NCBI GenBank assembly: GCA_013141125.1
Contig: JABFRO010000001.1
Span: forward strand, 1,302,001 to 1,366,000
From: Methylophilaceae bacterium
GTDB lineage: Bacteria; Pseudomonadota; Gammaproteobacteria; Burkholderiales; Methylophilaceae
Direction of reading: 5' to 3'
DNA: 64,000 nucleotides
Under the pieces are notes generated by a model, which saw only the letters and a program-made list of their open reading frames with translations, was not told the origin of the DNA and made no database searches. Made by a program: the position numbers and the translations under genes. Below, piece by piece: positions 1-9,220 of this stretch. Numbering within the stretch: position 1 is the first letter of the stretch; each line of letters starts with the position of its first letter.

Positions 1-519
1 CTGGGCGGCATCCTCGACATCAGTATTATCCCCGCCCGAGGCAGCGCGGAAATACGCCAGCAAGCGCAGGTGCTGGCAAGTCAGGTCGCGGAAAAACTGG
101 ATTACACCGGCGTGCTCGGCGTGGAGTTTTTCGTCTGCAATGGCGCGCTTCTGGTCAATGAAATCGCCCCGCGCCCGCACAACTCCGGCCACTACACGCT
201 GGATGCCTGCACCACCAATCAGTTTGAACAACAAGTGCGCGTGCTGACCGGCCTGCCACTAGGTAGCGCCAGACAACATAGCCAGGCGGTGATGGTCAAC
301 ATTCTGGGTGATAGCTGGAAACCGGATACTGTCGATGCCAGTGAACCGGCCTGGGATAAAGCCTTCGCTCAAAGCGAGCTAAAATTGCATTTATACGCCA
401 AACAGCAAGCCAGACCAGGGCGCAAAATGGGGCATTTTACCGTGGTGGGTGAAGTGGCGGATTTGGTGTTGGAAAAGGCAATGCAGGCGAGAGCGGCATT
501 AGGTATAGGCGAACATTAA
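1..519 (+). CDS. purK: N5-carboxyaminoimidazole ribonucleotide synthase, C-terminal part
   Basis: This is the 3' part of a gene cut by the window's left edge; the frame is open from base 1 and 172 residues remain. PurK is the ATP-grasp enzyme that makes N5-CAIR from AIR, ATP and bicarbonate in purine synthesis, in the cytosol. The visible part holds the end of the ATP-grasp fold: the strand GVLGVEFFV near residue 40, then [12 protein letters not shown], which carries metal- and nucleotide-binding residues, then the small C-terminal domain. An apparent GTG start at 70 is internal, because PurK-like sequence (LDISIIPAR) lies upstream in the same frame. A purE gene usually lies just upstream of purK but would be outside the window. 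The family call is firm. Confidence 0.93.
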   Translation: MGGILDISIIPARGSAEIRQQAQVLASQVAEKLDYTGVLGVEFFVCNGALLVNEIAPRPHNSGHYTLDACTTNQFEQQVRVLTGLPLGSARQHSQAVMVNILGDSWKPDTVDASEPAWDKAFAQSELKLHLYAKQQARPGRKMGHFTVVGEVADLVLEKAMQARAALGIGEH

Positions 520-546
520 ACAGCCCGCTCAATTGACTCTGCAAAC

Positions 547-1299
547 ATGATCACTCCAACCCCCGCTTTCGGTGCCATCATCATCGGCGATGAAATTCTC
601 TCCGGCAAGCGGCAGGATGGGCATTTCAGGCAAATTATCAATGCGCTAAATACTCGTGGCTTAGCTCTGGCCTGGTGTGAAATGCTGGGGGATGATCCGG
701 CGCGCATTACGGCCTGTTTGCAGCGCAGTATGGCAAGCGGCGACATAGTGTTTTCCTTTGGTGGCATAGGTGCCACGCCGGATGATTTTACGCGGCAGTG
801 CGCGGCGACAGCGGCAAGTGTTGAACTGGCGCGCCATGCGGGAGCGGTGGCTGAAATTGAGGCACAGTTTGGCGAAGGAGCCTACCCCAAGCGGGTCCTG
901 ATGGCGGATTTTCCACTGGGTGCAGAGTTGATTCCCAACCCGATCAATCGGGTGGCAGGTTTTTCTTTGCATCATCATCATTTTTTGCCGGGCTTTCCCG
1001 AGATGGCTTGGCCTATGCTGGCTTGGGTGCTGGATCATCACTATGCACATTTGTTTCATCAGCAGCCGACGATTGAAGCGGCCATCATGGTGCTGGATGC
1101 AGGTGAAAGTCAGCTGCTTGATTTGATGAATACGATTGTTAAGCGCTATCCAACGCTCAAATTATTCAGCCTGCCACGTCTGGATAAGCGCCGTAGCATA
1201 GAGCTTGGCGTTAAAGGTGAGCCAGCTGCCGTGTCGCTGGCGATGGACGAAATAAAAGCCGGCGTGACAGCTGCCGGCTTTGAGTGGAACACTATTTAG
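547..1299 (+). CDS. CinA N-terminal-like / MoCF-fold molybdopterin-binding protein
   Basis: A 250-residue protein of the MoCF fold shared by MoaB, MogA and the N-terminal domain of CinA. The signature GDEILSGKRQDGH is near residue 14 and the glycine loop FGGIGATPDDFTR near residue 75. The deamidase domain of full-length CinA is absent, and the length fits the stand-alone family often annotated as competence/damage-inducible protein or molybdopterin-binding protein. The substrate is unknown; a role in nucleotide or cofactor clean-up is only an inference. It starts 27 bases after purK with no strong ribosome-binding site, so it may be co-transcribed. A hairpin with a T-run follows the stop codon. 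Confidence 0.8.
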   Translation: MITPTPAFGAIIIGDEILSGKRQDGHFRQIINALNTRGLALAWCEMLGDDPARITACLQRSMASGDIVFSFGGIGATPDDFTRQCAATAASVELARHAGAVAEIEAQFGEGAYPKRVLMADFPLGAELIPNPINRVAGFSLHHHHFLPGFPEMAWPMLAWVLDHHYAHLFHQQPTIEAAIMVLDAGESQLLDLMNTIVKRYPTLKLFSLPRLDKRRSIELGVKGEPAAVSLAMDEIKAGVTAAGFEWNTI

Positions 1300-1320
1300 C
1301 TGCTTTTATGAACATTTACT

Positions 1321-1351
1321 GTAGGGTGCATTCCATGCACCCTACTTTTTT
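1321..1351 (+). terminator. Hairpin terminator between the CinA-like gene and htpG
   Basis: Arms GTAGGGTGCAT (1321-1331) and ATGCACCCTAC (1335-1345) pair perfectly around a 3-base loop and are followed by six T. The genes on either side converge here. The arms begin with the same GTAGGGTG word as the dispersed repeat seen elsewhere in the window, so a repeat copy seems to serve as terminator. Confidence 0.75.
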
Positions 1352-1369
1352 CAACTGTTTTTACTCAAC

Positions 1370-3259
1370 TTACACCAGCAAGCTATTCATGCGTCTTACA
1401 AAGCTGGCGGGGTCTTCCAGCTGACCGCCTTCTGCCAGTAAAGCCTGATCGAACAGCAACTTGGCCCAATCGGCAAAGCGATCCTCACTGACTTCTGCTT
1501 TCAATTTACCGACCAGCGCATGCTCTGGATTGATTTCCAGCACCGGTTTGGAACTGGGTGCCGCTTGACCGGCCGCTTTCAGAATACGTCCCAGATTACC
1601 GGATAAATCATGCTGACCACTGGTCACCAAACACGCCGGGGAATCCGTCAACCGGTGCGTTACGCGCACTTCCTTGACCGCATCACCCAGTGCCGTTTGT
1701 ATGCGTTCCGTGATGGATTTGAATTCATCTTCGGTTTTCTTTTGTGCTTCTTTTTCGGCTTCATCTTCCAGCGAACCCAAATCCAGATCACCCTTGGCCA
1801 CCGATTGCAGGCGTTTGCCTTCAAACTCGGTCAAACCGCTTAACATCCATTCGTCCACACGATCTGACAGCAACAGCACTTCAATGCCTTTTTTGCGGAA
1901 AATCTCCAGATGCGGGCTGTTTTTAGCTGCGGCAAAACCATCGGCGGCGATGTAGTAAATGTTTTCCTGACCTTCTTTCATGCGGCTGATGTAATCTTTC
2001 AGCGTGACTACTTGCTCGTCGGTATCCGCATGGGTGCTGGCGAAGCGTAACAAAGCGGCCACTTTGTCCTTGTTGCTGGCATCTTCAACAATGCCTTCTT
2101 TCAGCACTCGGCCAAATTCTTTCCAGAACTTGCGGTAATCTTCCGGCTTGTTTTCGGCCAGGTCTTCCAGCAAACCCAGTACCTTTTTCACCGAACCGGC
2201 CTTGATCGCATCAATATCGCGGCTTTCCTGCAAAATTTCACGCGATACATTCAAGGGTAAATCAGCAGAATCAATCACACCGCGCACAAAGGACAAGTAT
2301 TGCGGCATCAGCTGCTCCACTTCATCCATGATAAACACACGGCGCACATACAACTTGATGCCATGACTGCGCTCGCGCGAATACAGATCAAACGGTGCCT
2401 GGCTGGGGATATACAGCAGCGAAATATATTCCTGCTTGCCTTCCACGCGGTTATGGCTCCAAGCCAGCGGTGCTTCAAAATCGTGCGAAACGTGTTTGTA
2501 AAATTCCTGATATTCCTCTTCCGAAATATCGTTTTTAGGCCGCGCCCACAGTGCCGAAGCCTTGTTGACGGTTTCATCTTCGTCGGTGATAACCTGTTCG
2601 GCATCTTTCCATTCAAACTTTTTCATCACGATAGGCAAGGTGATGTGGTCGGAATATTTATGAATGATGGCTTTCAGTTTCCAATCGTTCAAAAATTCAT
2701 CTTCACCTTCACGCAGATGCAGGGTAATTTCCGTGCCGCGATTGGCTTTTTCTACCGTTTCCAGCGTGTAATCGCCTTCACCGGCCGATTGCCACTGCAC
2801 ACCTTCAGTGCTGCCTGCGCGGCGTGTGGTCAAGGTGACTTGATCCGCCACAATAAAAGCGGAGTAAAAACCGACACCAAATTGCCCAATTAAATTGGCA
2901 TCCTTGGCCTGATCGCCTGATAGTTTGGAGAAAAATTCGCGTGTGCCGGATTTGGCGATGGTGCCGATATGGTCGATGACTTCCTGACGGCTCATGCCTA
3001 TGCCGTTATCGGAAATGGTCACGGTACGCGCTTCTTTATCGAAAGCTACACGGATTTTCAGTTCGCTGTCACCTTCATAAAGACTGCTATCCGCCAGCGC
3101 CTCAAAACGCAGTTTGTCGGCCGCATCGGACGCATTGGAAATCAATTCGCGCAGAAAAATTTCCTTGTTGCTGTACAGCGAATGAATCATCAATTGCAAT
3201 AATTGTTTAACTTCAGCCTGAAACCCCAGGGTTTCTTTATTAATTGTGTTTGTGGTCAT
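1370..3259 (-). CDS. htpG: Chaperone protein HtpG (Hsp90 family)
   Basis: A 629-residue bacterial Hsp90, the normal length. The N-terminal GHKL ATPase motifs are present: [10 protein letters not shown] with the catalytic Glu, [17 protein letters not shown] and [11 protein letters not shown]. The middle and C-terminal dimerisation domains follow. It works as an ATP-driven dimeric chaperone in the cytosol. An in-frame GTG 12 bases further upstream overlaps the ribosome-binding site; the ATG at 3259 is preferred because AGGTGA sits 8 bases before it. It lies downstream of mscL on the same strand, but a strong terminator separates them, so it probably has its own promoter. Confidence 0.98.
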   Translation of the reverse strand: MTTNTINKETLGFQAEVKQLLQLMIHSLYSNKEIFLRELISNASDAADKLRFEALADSSLYEGDSELKIRVAFDKEARTVTISDNGIGMSRQEVIDHIGTIAKSGTREFFSKLSGDQAKDANLIGQFGVGFYSAFIVADQVTLTTRRAGSTEGVQWQSAGEGDYTLETVEKANRGTEITLHLREGEDEFLNDWKLKAIIHKYSDHITLPIVMKKFEWKDAEQVITDEDETVNKASALWARPKNDISEEEYQEFYKHVSHDFEAPLAWSHNRVEGKQEYISLLYIPSQAPFDLYSRERSHGIKLYVRRVFIMDEVEQLMPQYLSFVRGVIDSADLPLNVSREILQESRDIDAIKAGSVKKVLGLLEDLAENKPEDYRKFWKEFGRVLKEGIVEDASNKDKVAALLRFASTHADTDEQVVTLKDYISRMKEGQENIYYIAADGFAAAKNSPHLEIFRKKGIEVLLLSDRVDEWMLSGLTEFEGKRLQSVAKGDLDLGSLEDEAEKEAQKKTEDEFKSITERIQTALGDAVKEVRVTHRLTDSPACLVTSGQHDLSGNLGRILKAAGQAAPSSKPVLEINPEHALVGKLKAEVSEDRFADWAKLLFDQALLAEGGQLEDPASFVRRMNSLLV

Positions 3260-3375
3260 GGATTTTGTCACCTGTGAAAATTACGAGTGCTTATGAATTG
3301 GGGTGCCTTATGTTAAATTCAAGGGCATGAGGCTTTAGTCATGCAATAAAAATTTCAGCTGCAAAAAATCAGACA

Positions 3376-3419
3376 AAAAAATAGACCTTGGATTTCATGA
3401 AATCCAAGGTCTATTTTTA
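3376..3419 (-). terminator. Strong terminator after mscL
   Basis: A perfect 16-bp inverted repeat (3381-3396 and 3399-3414) is flanked by an A-run on the left and a T-run on the right. Read on the minus strand it ends mscL transcription before htpG. The symmetry would let it act in both directions. Confidence 0.88.
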
Positions 3420-3437
3420 GGATCAAATCGCTAAGTT

Positions 3438-3860
3438 TTAATTTTTCTTTAATGAGTCTCTGATTTGACGCAACAACACAATATCTTCCGGTGTAGCTAC
3501 TGGAGCTGCAGGCACTTCTTTTTTCAATCTATTCATTTGCTTAACCATCATAAAAATTACAAAAGCCAAGATCATGAAATTCAATGCGACCGTAATAAAA
3601 TTACCATACGCCAGCATAGGAACGCCTGCCGCCTTTAATGCAGCATAGGTTTCTGCGGTACCTGCCGGTGCATCTGCCAATTTGATGAACATATTGGAAA
3701 AATCCAAACCGCCAAATATTTTCCCCACGATAGGCATAATCACATCGCCTACTAAAGAATCAATGATCTTACCGAATGCGCCGCCGATGATGACACCGAC
3801 CGCCAAGTCCATCACATTGCCCTTCAGAGCGAACTCTTTAAATTCCGATGCTATACTCAT
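3438..3860 (-). CDS. mscL: Large-conductance mechanosensitive channel MscL
   Basis: A 140-residue inner-membrane protein that opens under membrane tension to release solutes during hypo-osmotic shock. The N-terminal amphipathic helix ([17 protein letters not shown]) leads into TM1 ([21 protein letters not shown]). A periplasmic loop, TM2 ([19 protein letters not shown]) and the cytoplasmic C-terminal helix ending in [10 protein letters not shown] follow. Length and order are those of the family. The ATG at 3860 has AAGGGG upstream. It is a single-gene unit with its own terminator. Confidence 0.97.
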   Translation of the reverse strand: MSIASEFKEFALKGNVMDLAVGVIIGGAFGKIIDSLVGDVIMPIVGKIFGGLDFSNMFIKLADAPAGTAETYAALKAAGVPMLAYGNFITVALNFMILAFVIFMMVKQMNRLKKEVPAAPVATPEDIVLLRQIRDSLKKN

Positions 3861-4008
3861 AAGATAATTCCCCTTATTAATTGATTTTTATAAAACTTTT
3901 AAAGCAATGCAATATATTTCTCAGGCCTGCTTGTTGTCAACCGATAAAATTCGAGTTTCCATGAAAAAGCTGAAAATTTTGTAAATTAATGTTATAGCTC
4001 AACAAATT

Positions 4009-5565
4009 ATGATTCCATCGACCACACACCGCTTTAACAAACCATTGCTTGGCAAATCACTCCTTAGTTTTGTATTAGGTGCTTTTGCAGTGCTCGGCTT
4101 TGCACCTTATTATATTTTCCCTGCGGCCATCATTAGCCTCGCCGGTTTGTTCTATTGCCTGCAAAATACAGGCAGTGCTAAACATGCAACATGGCTGGGT
4201 TATTGCTTTGGTTTAGGCTTGTTTGGCGCGGGCGTTTCCTGGATTTATGTCAGCCTGCACGATTTTGGCGGTATGCCTTTTTTAATGGCAGCCCTTGCCA
4301 CTTTTGCCTTTTGTGCTTTTTTAGCGCTGTTTCCTGCGGCCTTTGCCTGGTTCAACCAGTTGCTTACACAACGTAAAAAGAATAGCGCACCAGCTTTTCC
4401 TATCCTGATAGCGACCCCGGCCTTATGGGTGCTATTTGAATGGATACGCAGCTGGATTTTTACTGGCTTCCCATGGCTCACGATGGGTTATTCGCAAGTG
4501 CCCTATAGCCCGTTGGCTGGGTTTGCGCCGATTTTAGGCGTATACGGGGTATCGCTATTGTGCGCGCTGATCGCCAGCCTGCTGGTGCTTTGGTTTACAT
4601 CAGCAACAACGGCCAATAAAACCATGCGCCCTAAAATCGCGCTGGGGATTTTTCTGCTGCTGATTTTAGGACAAGGGCTTAAATTTATACCATGGAGCAC
4701 ACCCATAGGCGCGCCGATTAGCGTTTCCTTACTGCAAGGCAATATATCCCAGGATTTAAAATGGCGGCCGGATGAAGTCCTCAGCACACTAAAAACCTAT
4801 CTGGATTTGACGCGCCAGCATCCCGCGCAATTGGTCGTCCTACCAGAGACGGCCTTACCTTTATTGCTGGAGCAAGTACCGCCAGACTATATCAATGCAC
4901 TAAAGGAAGCTGGCAAAGGCACAGTACTGGCAGGTGTGGTAGAAGATGCCAATGGCGGCTATTTCAGCAGCGTGGTCAACATAGGCGCAACGCCTGTGCA
5001 ATCCTATCGTAAAAATCATCTGGTGCCATTTGGCGAATTCATTCCATTTAAAGCCGCTTTCGGCTGGATTTACCGTGACTGGCTGCATATTCCGCTCACC
5101 GATACCGCCGCCGGTGGCACACAACAACGTCCGCTGGCTTTGGCCGGGCAGCAAATTGCACTGAATATTTGCTATGAAGATGCTTTTGGCGAAGAAATCA
5201 TCCGCCAATTGCCGCAAGCTACTTTGCTGGTCAATTCCACCAACGATGCCTGGTATGGGCATTCACTTGCCGCCTATCAGCATATGCAACTGTCGCAAAT
5301 GCGCGCGCTGGAAACTGGCCGCATGATGCTACGCGCCACCAATACCGGCGCTACTGCCATTATTGATGCGCAAGGTTATGTGTTGGCACATTTACCGCAC
5401 TTCACAACAGCCGCACTTGAAGGCTGGGCACAAGGCTATTCCGGCACTACACCCTATGTGCGCTGGGGCAATTGGCCTGTAATTGGCCTGTGCTGTTTGC
5501 TGCTAGGGTTACTATTGAGTCAAGCTGCTCATTTTCGCCTTGCCTATAAAGATGATAAAAGTTAG
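4009..5565 (+). CDS. lnt: Apolipoprotein N-acyltransferase
   Basis: A 518-residue inner-membrane enzyme that adds the third acyl chain to the N-terminal Cys of lipoproteins, the last step of lipoprotein maturation. The first ~220 residues contain several hydrophobic helices. The nitrilase-like periplasmic domain carries the expected triad: Glu280 in LPETALPLL, Lys335 in [12 protein letters not shown] and Cys388 in [12 protein letters not shown] last TM helix ([15 protein letters not shown]) closes the protein. rpsT follows 41 bases downstream. Lipoprotein substrates in this window include BamE and the FKBP-type protein. The call is firm. Confidence 0.97.
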   Translation: MIPSTTHRFNKPLLGKSLLSFVLGAFAVLGFAPYYIFPAAIISLAGLFYCLQNTGSAKHATWLGYCFGLGLFGAGVSWIYVSLHDFGGMPFLMAALATFAFCAFLALFPAAFAWFNQLLTQRKKNSAPAFPILIATPALWVLFEWIRSWIFTGFPWLTMGYSQVPYSPLAGFAPILGVYGVSLLCALIASLLVLWFTSATTANKTMRPKIALGIFLLLILGQGLKFIPWSTPIGAPISVSLLQGNISQDLKWRPDEVLSTLKTYLDLTRQHPAQLVVLPETALPLLLEQVPPDYINALKEAGKGTVLAGVVEDANGGYFSSVVNIGATPVQSYRKNHLVPFGEFIPFKAAFGWIYRDWLHIPLTDTAAGGTQQRPLALAGQQIALNICYEDAFGEEIIRQLPQATLLVNSTNDAWYGHSLAAYQHMQLSQMRALETGRMMLRATNTGATAIIDAQGYVLAHLPHFTTAALEGWAQGYSGTTPYVRWGNWPVIGLCCLLLGLLLSQAAHFRLAYKDDKS

Positions 5566-5606
5566 AATGCTCGGCTTCATATTTTGATTTTCACTTAGGG
5601 ATAACC

Positions 5607-5870
5607 ATGGCAAATAGCGCACAGGCAAGAAAACGTGCACGGCAGGCAGTCAAGCAACGCGCCCACAATGCGAGCCAGCGTTCTGAGCTACGCACCGCCG
5701 TTAAAAAGATCATCAAAGCAGTAGAGGCTGGCGACAAGGTTGCTGCTCAAGCTGTTTACAGAGAAAACGTAAGCATCATTGACAGCATCGCTGACAAAAA
5801 GATTATTCACAAAAATAAAGCGGCGCGTCATAAAAGCCGTCTGAGCGCTGCGATTAAAGCACTGGCCTAG
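5607..5870 (+). CDS. rpsT: 30S ribosomal protein S20
   Basis: An 87-residue, very basic protein ([16 protein letters not shown] at the start) matching ribosomal protein S20 in length and pattern. It binds 16S rRNA near the base of the small subunit. The ATG at 5607 has AGGG seven bases upstream. It stands as a short unit with its own terminator, as is common for rpsT. Confidence 0.98.
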   Translation: MANSAQARKRARQAVKQRAHNASQRSELRTAVKKIIKAVEAGDKVAAQAVYRENVSIIDSIADKKIIHKNKAARHKSRLSAAIKALA

Positions 5871-5893
5871 TTTTCAAAAAGCTATTTAAAAGT

Positions 5894-5925
5894 AAAAAAG
5901 CCGAGGATTCTTCCTCGGCTTTTTT
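5894..5925 (+). terminator. Terminator after rpsT
   Basis: The arms AAAAAAGCCGAGGA (5894-5907) and TCCTCGGCTTTTTT (5912-5925) form a near-ideal intrinsic terminator with a 4-base loop. The A-run before the stem would also let it stop transcription of the small minus-strand gene on the other side. Confidence 0.93.
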
Positions 5926-5953
5926 ACTTTATACGGCTCCATCTCGTATGTAA

Positions 5954-6082
5954 TCAATGTTTCTCGTGCCTTTCTGCATACCAAAAAGCGTAACCAATCC
6001 AAAAACTGACCGCAATTATTGTTAATGTAATAGCCGAAATAGATGCAATTCCAACCCAACTGCCAAATAGTACCTTAAGCAT
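5954..6082 (-). CDS. Putative 42-residue single-pass membrane protein
   Basis: This short ORF encodes 42 residues beginning MLKVLFGSWVGIAS. One long hydrophobic helix (about residues 9-35) is followed by a charged tail ending AERHEKH. A good ribosome-binding site (GTGAGGAGAG) lies 5 bases before the ATG, and the bidirectional terminator of rpsT lies just beyond the stop. These two points suggest a real gene and not a chance ORF. The layout recalls small membrane proteins of DUF3149 type, but I cannot assign a family. Function unknown. Confidence 0.6.
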   Translation of the reverse strand: MLKVLFGSWVGIASISAITLTIIAVSFWIGYAFWYAERHEKH

Positions 6083-6280
6083 TTTGACTCTCCTCACTCA
6101 AGAATAAAAACTGCATAACAAATACTACTCTTAGCCAAAATTAAGTAAAGACAATTTTATGAAAGAGGTTAATAGATTTGCTTACAACAGAGTTTGATTG
6201 TGAGAAATCGTAGCGTAGCCTCATGACTTACAAGGTTTAGCTTGAGGGTACTCCTATTATGGATACGGCCAATAAATATT

Positions 6281-6421
6281 CCTGATTAGCAAAATGCCTC
6301 AGCCAAGCTTAAAATGACGTTAATAATGAAGTGCTTGACACGGAATCCAGTGACTTTTTACGACACTGGATTCCGACGCTCAAAGGAATGACATCCTAGC
6401 TGAGGCATCTTGCCAATCAGG
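6281..6421. repeat. 141-bp element with 23-bp terminal inverted repeats and inner palindrome (MITE-like)
   Basis: The ends CCTGATTAGCAAAATGCCTC... (6281-6303) and its inverted copy (6399-6421) match at 21 of 23 positions. Inside lies a second, perfect 12-bp inverted repeat, CGGAATCCAGTG (6341-6352) with CACTGGATTCCG (6364-6375). No ORF is present. The nested palindromic design and small size resemble a miniature transposable element or a composite extragenic palindrome. No clear target duplication is visible. The surrounding stretch 6083-6557 holds nothing else I can support. Confidence 0.65.
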
Positions 6422-6557
6422 TAAACTTATACTGGAAAATCAGCATTTAGCATGCTGGGTAGTATTAAACTGCACTAACTACTTTCACATCTTTTGTCCA
6501 TTATTTGGCGCTCAAAGCAGAAGATTGCAGGACTCAACATAAGAGTGTTACGGAAGC

Positions 6558-7317
6558 ATGAACCAACCCGCCACATATTCCAGCAATCACGATGATTCGC
6601 ACCCTTTACCGGCAAGCTTCCGTGTAGCATTTTTTTACTGGCTCAAGTTAGGATTTCTCAGCTTTGGTGGCCCGGCGGGTCAGATTGCCATCATGCACCA
6701 TGATCTTGTAGAAAAGAAACGTTGGATTTCTGAAAAGCGTTTTCTACACGCGCTTAACTACTACATGCTGCTACCCGGGCCGGAAGCGCAACAACTGGCC
6801 ACGTACATCGGCTGGATGATGCACCGTACCCGGGGCGGCATCATGGCTGGTGGCTGCCAGCCTGGGTTTTTGGGGTGGACGTATCGCGCCCGGGCCGCTG
6901 ATTATGGTGATTACCTTTGTTGGCTTTGTCGGCGGCTGGCTCAATCAAACCTTGGGGGTTGATACAGCATTCGTCTCAGCCTTTATAGCCGCATGCATAG
7001 CCACTTTCTTTACATTTTTACCCAGCTTTATTTTCATTTTCATGGGTGCGCCATTCATTGAAACCACGCATGGCAATCTCAAACTGACCGCACCATTAAC
7101 CGCCATCATCACCGCCGTGGTGGGTGTCATCATCAACCTGGCACTCTTCTTTGCCTATCACGTGTTCTGGCCAACCGGCTTGAGCCATGCTGTAGACTGG
7201 GCTTCCATCACCTTAACCACCGCCGCTATAATCGCCATCTTTCGCTACAATGTTGGCGTGATACCCGTTATTCTGATGAGTGGGATTCTGGGTATGGCGT
7301 GGAAATTATTCGTCTAA
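6558..7317 (+). pseudogene. Decayed chromate transporter (ChrA family)
   Basis: The first ~98 codons encode a ChrA N-terminus: [30 protein letters not shown] and the motif [15 protein letters not shown]. Around 6850-6880 the reading frame shifts. The other frame resumes at [17 protein letters not shown], which belongs to the second CHR half, and runs to a normal C-terminus at 7317. About 250 codons remain of the usual ~400, so a deletion of roughly 450-500 bases removed the end of the first half and the start of the second. ChrA exports chromate across the inner membrane; this copy should not. Identity is clear from the two paired motifs. Confidence 0.85.
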
Positions 7318-7360
7318 GTCACAAATCAATAACTACAGAAAGCAAACCAGGCAACAAGCC

Positions 7361-8155
7361 ATGAAAAATAAAACCATCGCCATTTTGGAAAACCGTGCGG
7401 GGGAGCAGCTTGCAGATTTAGTGCGAAAATACGGCGGCACTCCTTTTTCGGCACCTGCACTCGCAGAGGTTCCTGATGTTGATCCGCTATTGATTGCTCA
7501 AATGGTCAAGGATTGGCAAACAAATCCACCCGATATTTTCATTTTCCAAACAGGGGTTGGCGTTAAAGCCTTGTTTGTGACACTGGATGCTTTAGGGTTA
7601 ACAGAGTCTTTTTTGCAAACTCTCGCTTCTGCCCTAATAGTAGTACGCGGAACCAAACCCTCAGCCGCGTTGCGTTCACGTAATGTGCGCATTGATTTAA
7701 CCGCTGGGGAACCTTATACCACGGCGGAAGTGTTAGCCTTGCTTGATACCGATCTCACCAGCAAACATATCGCCGTGCAACGCTATGGCGATACCAACTG
7801 GGAGCTGCAAAGCGCACTTGAAGCAAGAGGCGCGCAGGTGGCGGAGATTACAACCTATCGCTGGAGCTTGCCGGAAAACACCCAGCCCTTGATAGATCTC
7901 ATGGAGGCTTTGGATGCAAATTCAATAGATGCCGTGTGTTTTACCAGCGCCTCACAAGTGCATAACTTTATGGCAGTCGCCCAACAGCTAGGCCGTCAGG
8001 AAAAACTGCAAACCAGCTTGAACAAAAGCATTATCGCCTCTATCGGCCCGGTTTGTAGCGTTGCGTTGGGCAAGTTTGATATTAGAGTAGACATCGAGCC
8101 AACACCGCCCAAGCTGGGGGCTTTTATCCATGCCATTAATAGCCACTTTGCCTAG
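7361..8155 (+). CDS. Uroporphyrinogen-III synthase family protein (HemD-like)
   Basis: A 264-residue protein with the HemD bilobal pattern. The N-terminus is KTIAILENRAGEQLADLVRKYG; later segments are FQTGVGVKALF, the linker AVQRYGDTNWELQSALEARG, and FTSASQVHNFM with IGPVCSVAL near the end. HemD closes hydroxymethylbilane to uroporphyrinogen III in heme and siroheme synthesis. The gene is not beside hemC, and the chosen ATG (7361) has only a weak ribosome-binding site; the frame is open further upstream into the chrA remnant. It may be a second, specialised copy. Family call good, exact role uncertain. Confidence 0.75.
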   Translation: MKNKTIAILENRAGEQLADLVRKYGGTPFSAPALAEVPDVDPLLIAQMVKDWQTNPPDIFIFQTGVGVKALFVTLDALGLTESFLQTLASALIVVRGTKPSAALRSRNVRIDLTAGEPYTTAEVLALLDTDLTSKHIAVQRYGDTNWELQSALEARGAQVAEITTYRWSLPENTQPLIDLMEALDANSIDAVCFTSASQVHNFMAVAQQLGRQEKLQTSLNKSIIASIGPVCSVALGKFDIRVDIEPTPPKLGAFIHAINSHFA

Positions 8156-8160
8156 CCTTA

Positions 8161-8589
8161 TTACGCAGGCTTTTTCGCTATCACAAACAAGCCCGCCACA
8201 ATCAGCAATGCGCCAAGCAGGATGCGCAAGGTGATGGCCTCTTTAAGTAGCCACTAGGCCAGCAAAATGGCGATGACTACACTGCCTTTGTCTATCAGCG
8301 CTACGCTAGCCACATCGCCCATTTTTAGCGCTTTGTAGTAAAAAACCCACGAACCAGCCGTGGTAATTGCAGATAAACCCAACCAAATATAATTCACTTT
8401 TTGTAGCGATTTTATTTCAGCAGGGTCAACCGCCATTGCAGCGAATATCAGCACAAATAGACATACAAAAATCGTGCGTATGGTTAAGCCTAATTCGGCT
8501 GAAATGCCAGCCAAGCCCTGCTTGGCCACCACCGACGTAAAGCCTGCAAAGCCCATTGAAATAATGGCGTATACAACCCAGCGTTCCAT
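8161..8589 (-). pseudogene. EamA/DMT-type transporter with in-frame amber stop
   Basis: The frame from ATG 8589 encodes an EamA-type half-transporter with four hydrophobic helices (AIISMGFAGFTSVVAKQGL at the start). It is interrupted by TAG at 8254-8256. Past the stop the same frame continues for 30 codons with the expected last helix (ILLGALLIVAGLFVIA) and ends at TAA 8161. The intact product would be about 142 residues, normal for single-domain EamA proteins. The start overlaps the stop of the DUF1003 gene (TAATG), showing an old operon. A sequencing error would be the alternative explanation. Confidence 0.75.
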
Positions 8590-9020
8590 TATTTCCCCTG
8601 TTCAAATGAAATAAGTGGATTATTGACTGATAGTAATTGGGTAGCATCCTCAAGCTTTTGTTCCAACATTTGAATGCGTTCATCAACGCTTTGAATCGCT
8701 ACTTCAGCGCGCACATTCACCTCGTGGTCAATTTCAGCATCCAGCCGATCACGCGCACTTTGGCGATTTTGTGACATCATGATTATAGGCGCTTGCACGG
8801 CGGCCAGCATGGAAAGTACCAGGTTAAGAAACACATAAGGATATGGATCAAACGCTTGATGTCTTGGCCCCAATATCTCGGTATTTAAAAATGCCCAGGT
8901 AAGCAAACCAACAAAAAAGATAATGATAAAAGTCCAGGAGCCAGCCACTTTAGCCACACCATCTGCCGCGCGTTGCCCAAAGGTGCGATGCTCCACGTAC
9001 TCCTCGTTAACATCACGCAC
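8589..9020 (-). CDS. DUF1003 membrane protein
   Basis: A 143-residue protein of the DUF1003 family. It carries the TFGQRAADGVAKVAGSWTFI motif and a helix pair (IIIFFVGLLTWAFLN; YPYVFLNLVLSMLAAVQAPIIMM). These are followed by MSQNRQSARDRLDAEIDHEVN and a coiled-coil tail. Function is unknown; such proteins sit in the inner membrane. The start codon is not certain: GTG 9020 is taken, but a GTG 24 bases further in has GAGGAG upstream of it. It overlaps a 38-codon ORF upstream and the EamA pseudogene downstream, so all three look like one transcript. Confidence 0.85.
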   Translation of the reverse strand: MRDVNEEYVEHRTFGQRAADGVAKVAGSWTFIIIFFVGLLTWAFLNTEILGPRHQAFDPYPYVFLNLVLSMLAAVQAPIIMMSQNRQSARDRLDAEIDHEVNVRAEVAIQSVDERIQMLEQKLEDATQLLSVNNPLISFEQGK

Positions 9021-9129
9021 CCCCTTCCATCAACTGAAGCATTTCCGCAATATCTTCGCGCTCTGCAACGGAAAGTTCATTCCAGTTTTTTTCGGAAAGA
9101 CTTTTTGCTGTTTTGGCAGTTTTCTTCAT
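9013..9129 (-). CDS. Possible 38-residue protein overlapping the DUF1003 gene
   Basis: A short ORF starting MKKTAKTAKSLSEKNWNE and ending in MLQLMEGGA. The TGA stop overlaps the GTG start of the DUF1003 gene, an arrangement typical of translational coupling. The composition (basic start, then an acidic amphipathic helix) looks protein-like. The ribosome-binding site is weak, and no family was recognised. It may be a small regulator or only a leader peptide. Confidence 0.45.
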   Translation of the reverse strand: MKKTAKTAKSLSEKNWNELSVAEREDIAEMLQLMEGGA

Positions 9130-9220
9130 AATTGACTTGTATTTATCCAAATTCCTTAGGCGGATTCAAATCTGAATTTGTCACTGCTGTGTCGGCGAAT
9201 AAATCTACGTGGCTTTGGCA

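Noticed and set aside
2300-2893. 197-codon plus-strand ORF antisense to htpG
   Set aside because: It lies entirely opposite an intact htpG and resembles no known protein.
8254-8256. TAG recoding (for example pyrrolysine) in the EamA gene
   Set aside because: There is no sign of the recoding machinery, and neighbouring genes are also decayed, so a nonsense mutation or read error is simpler.
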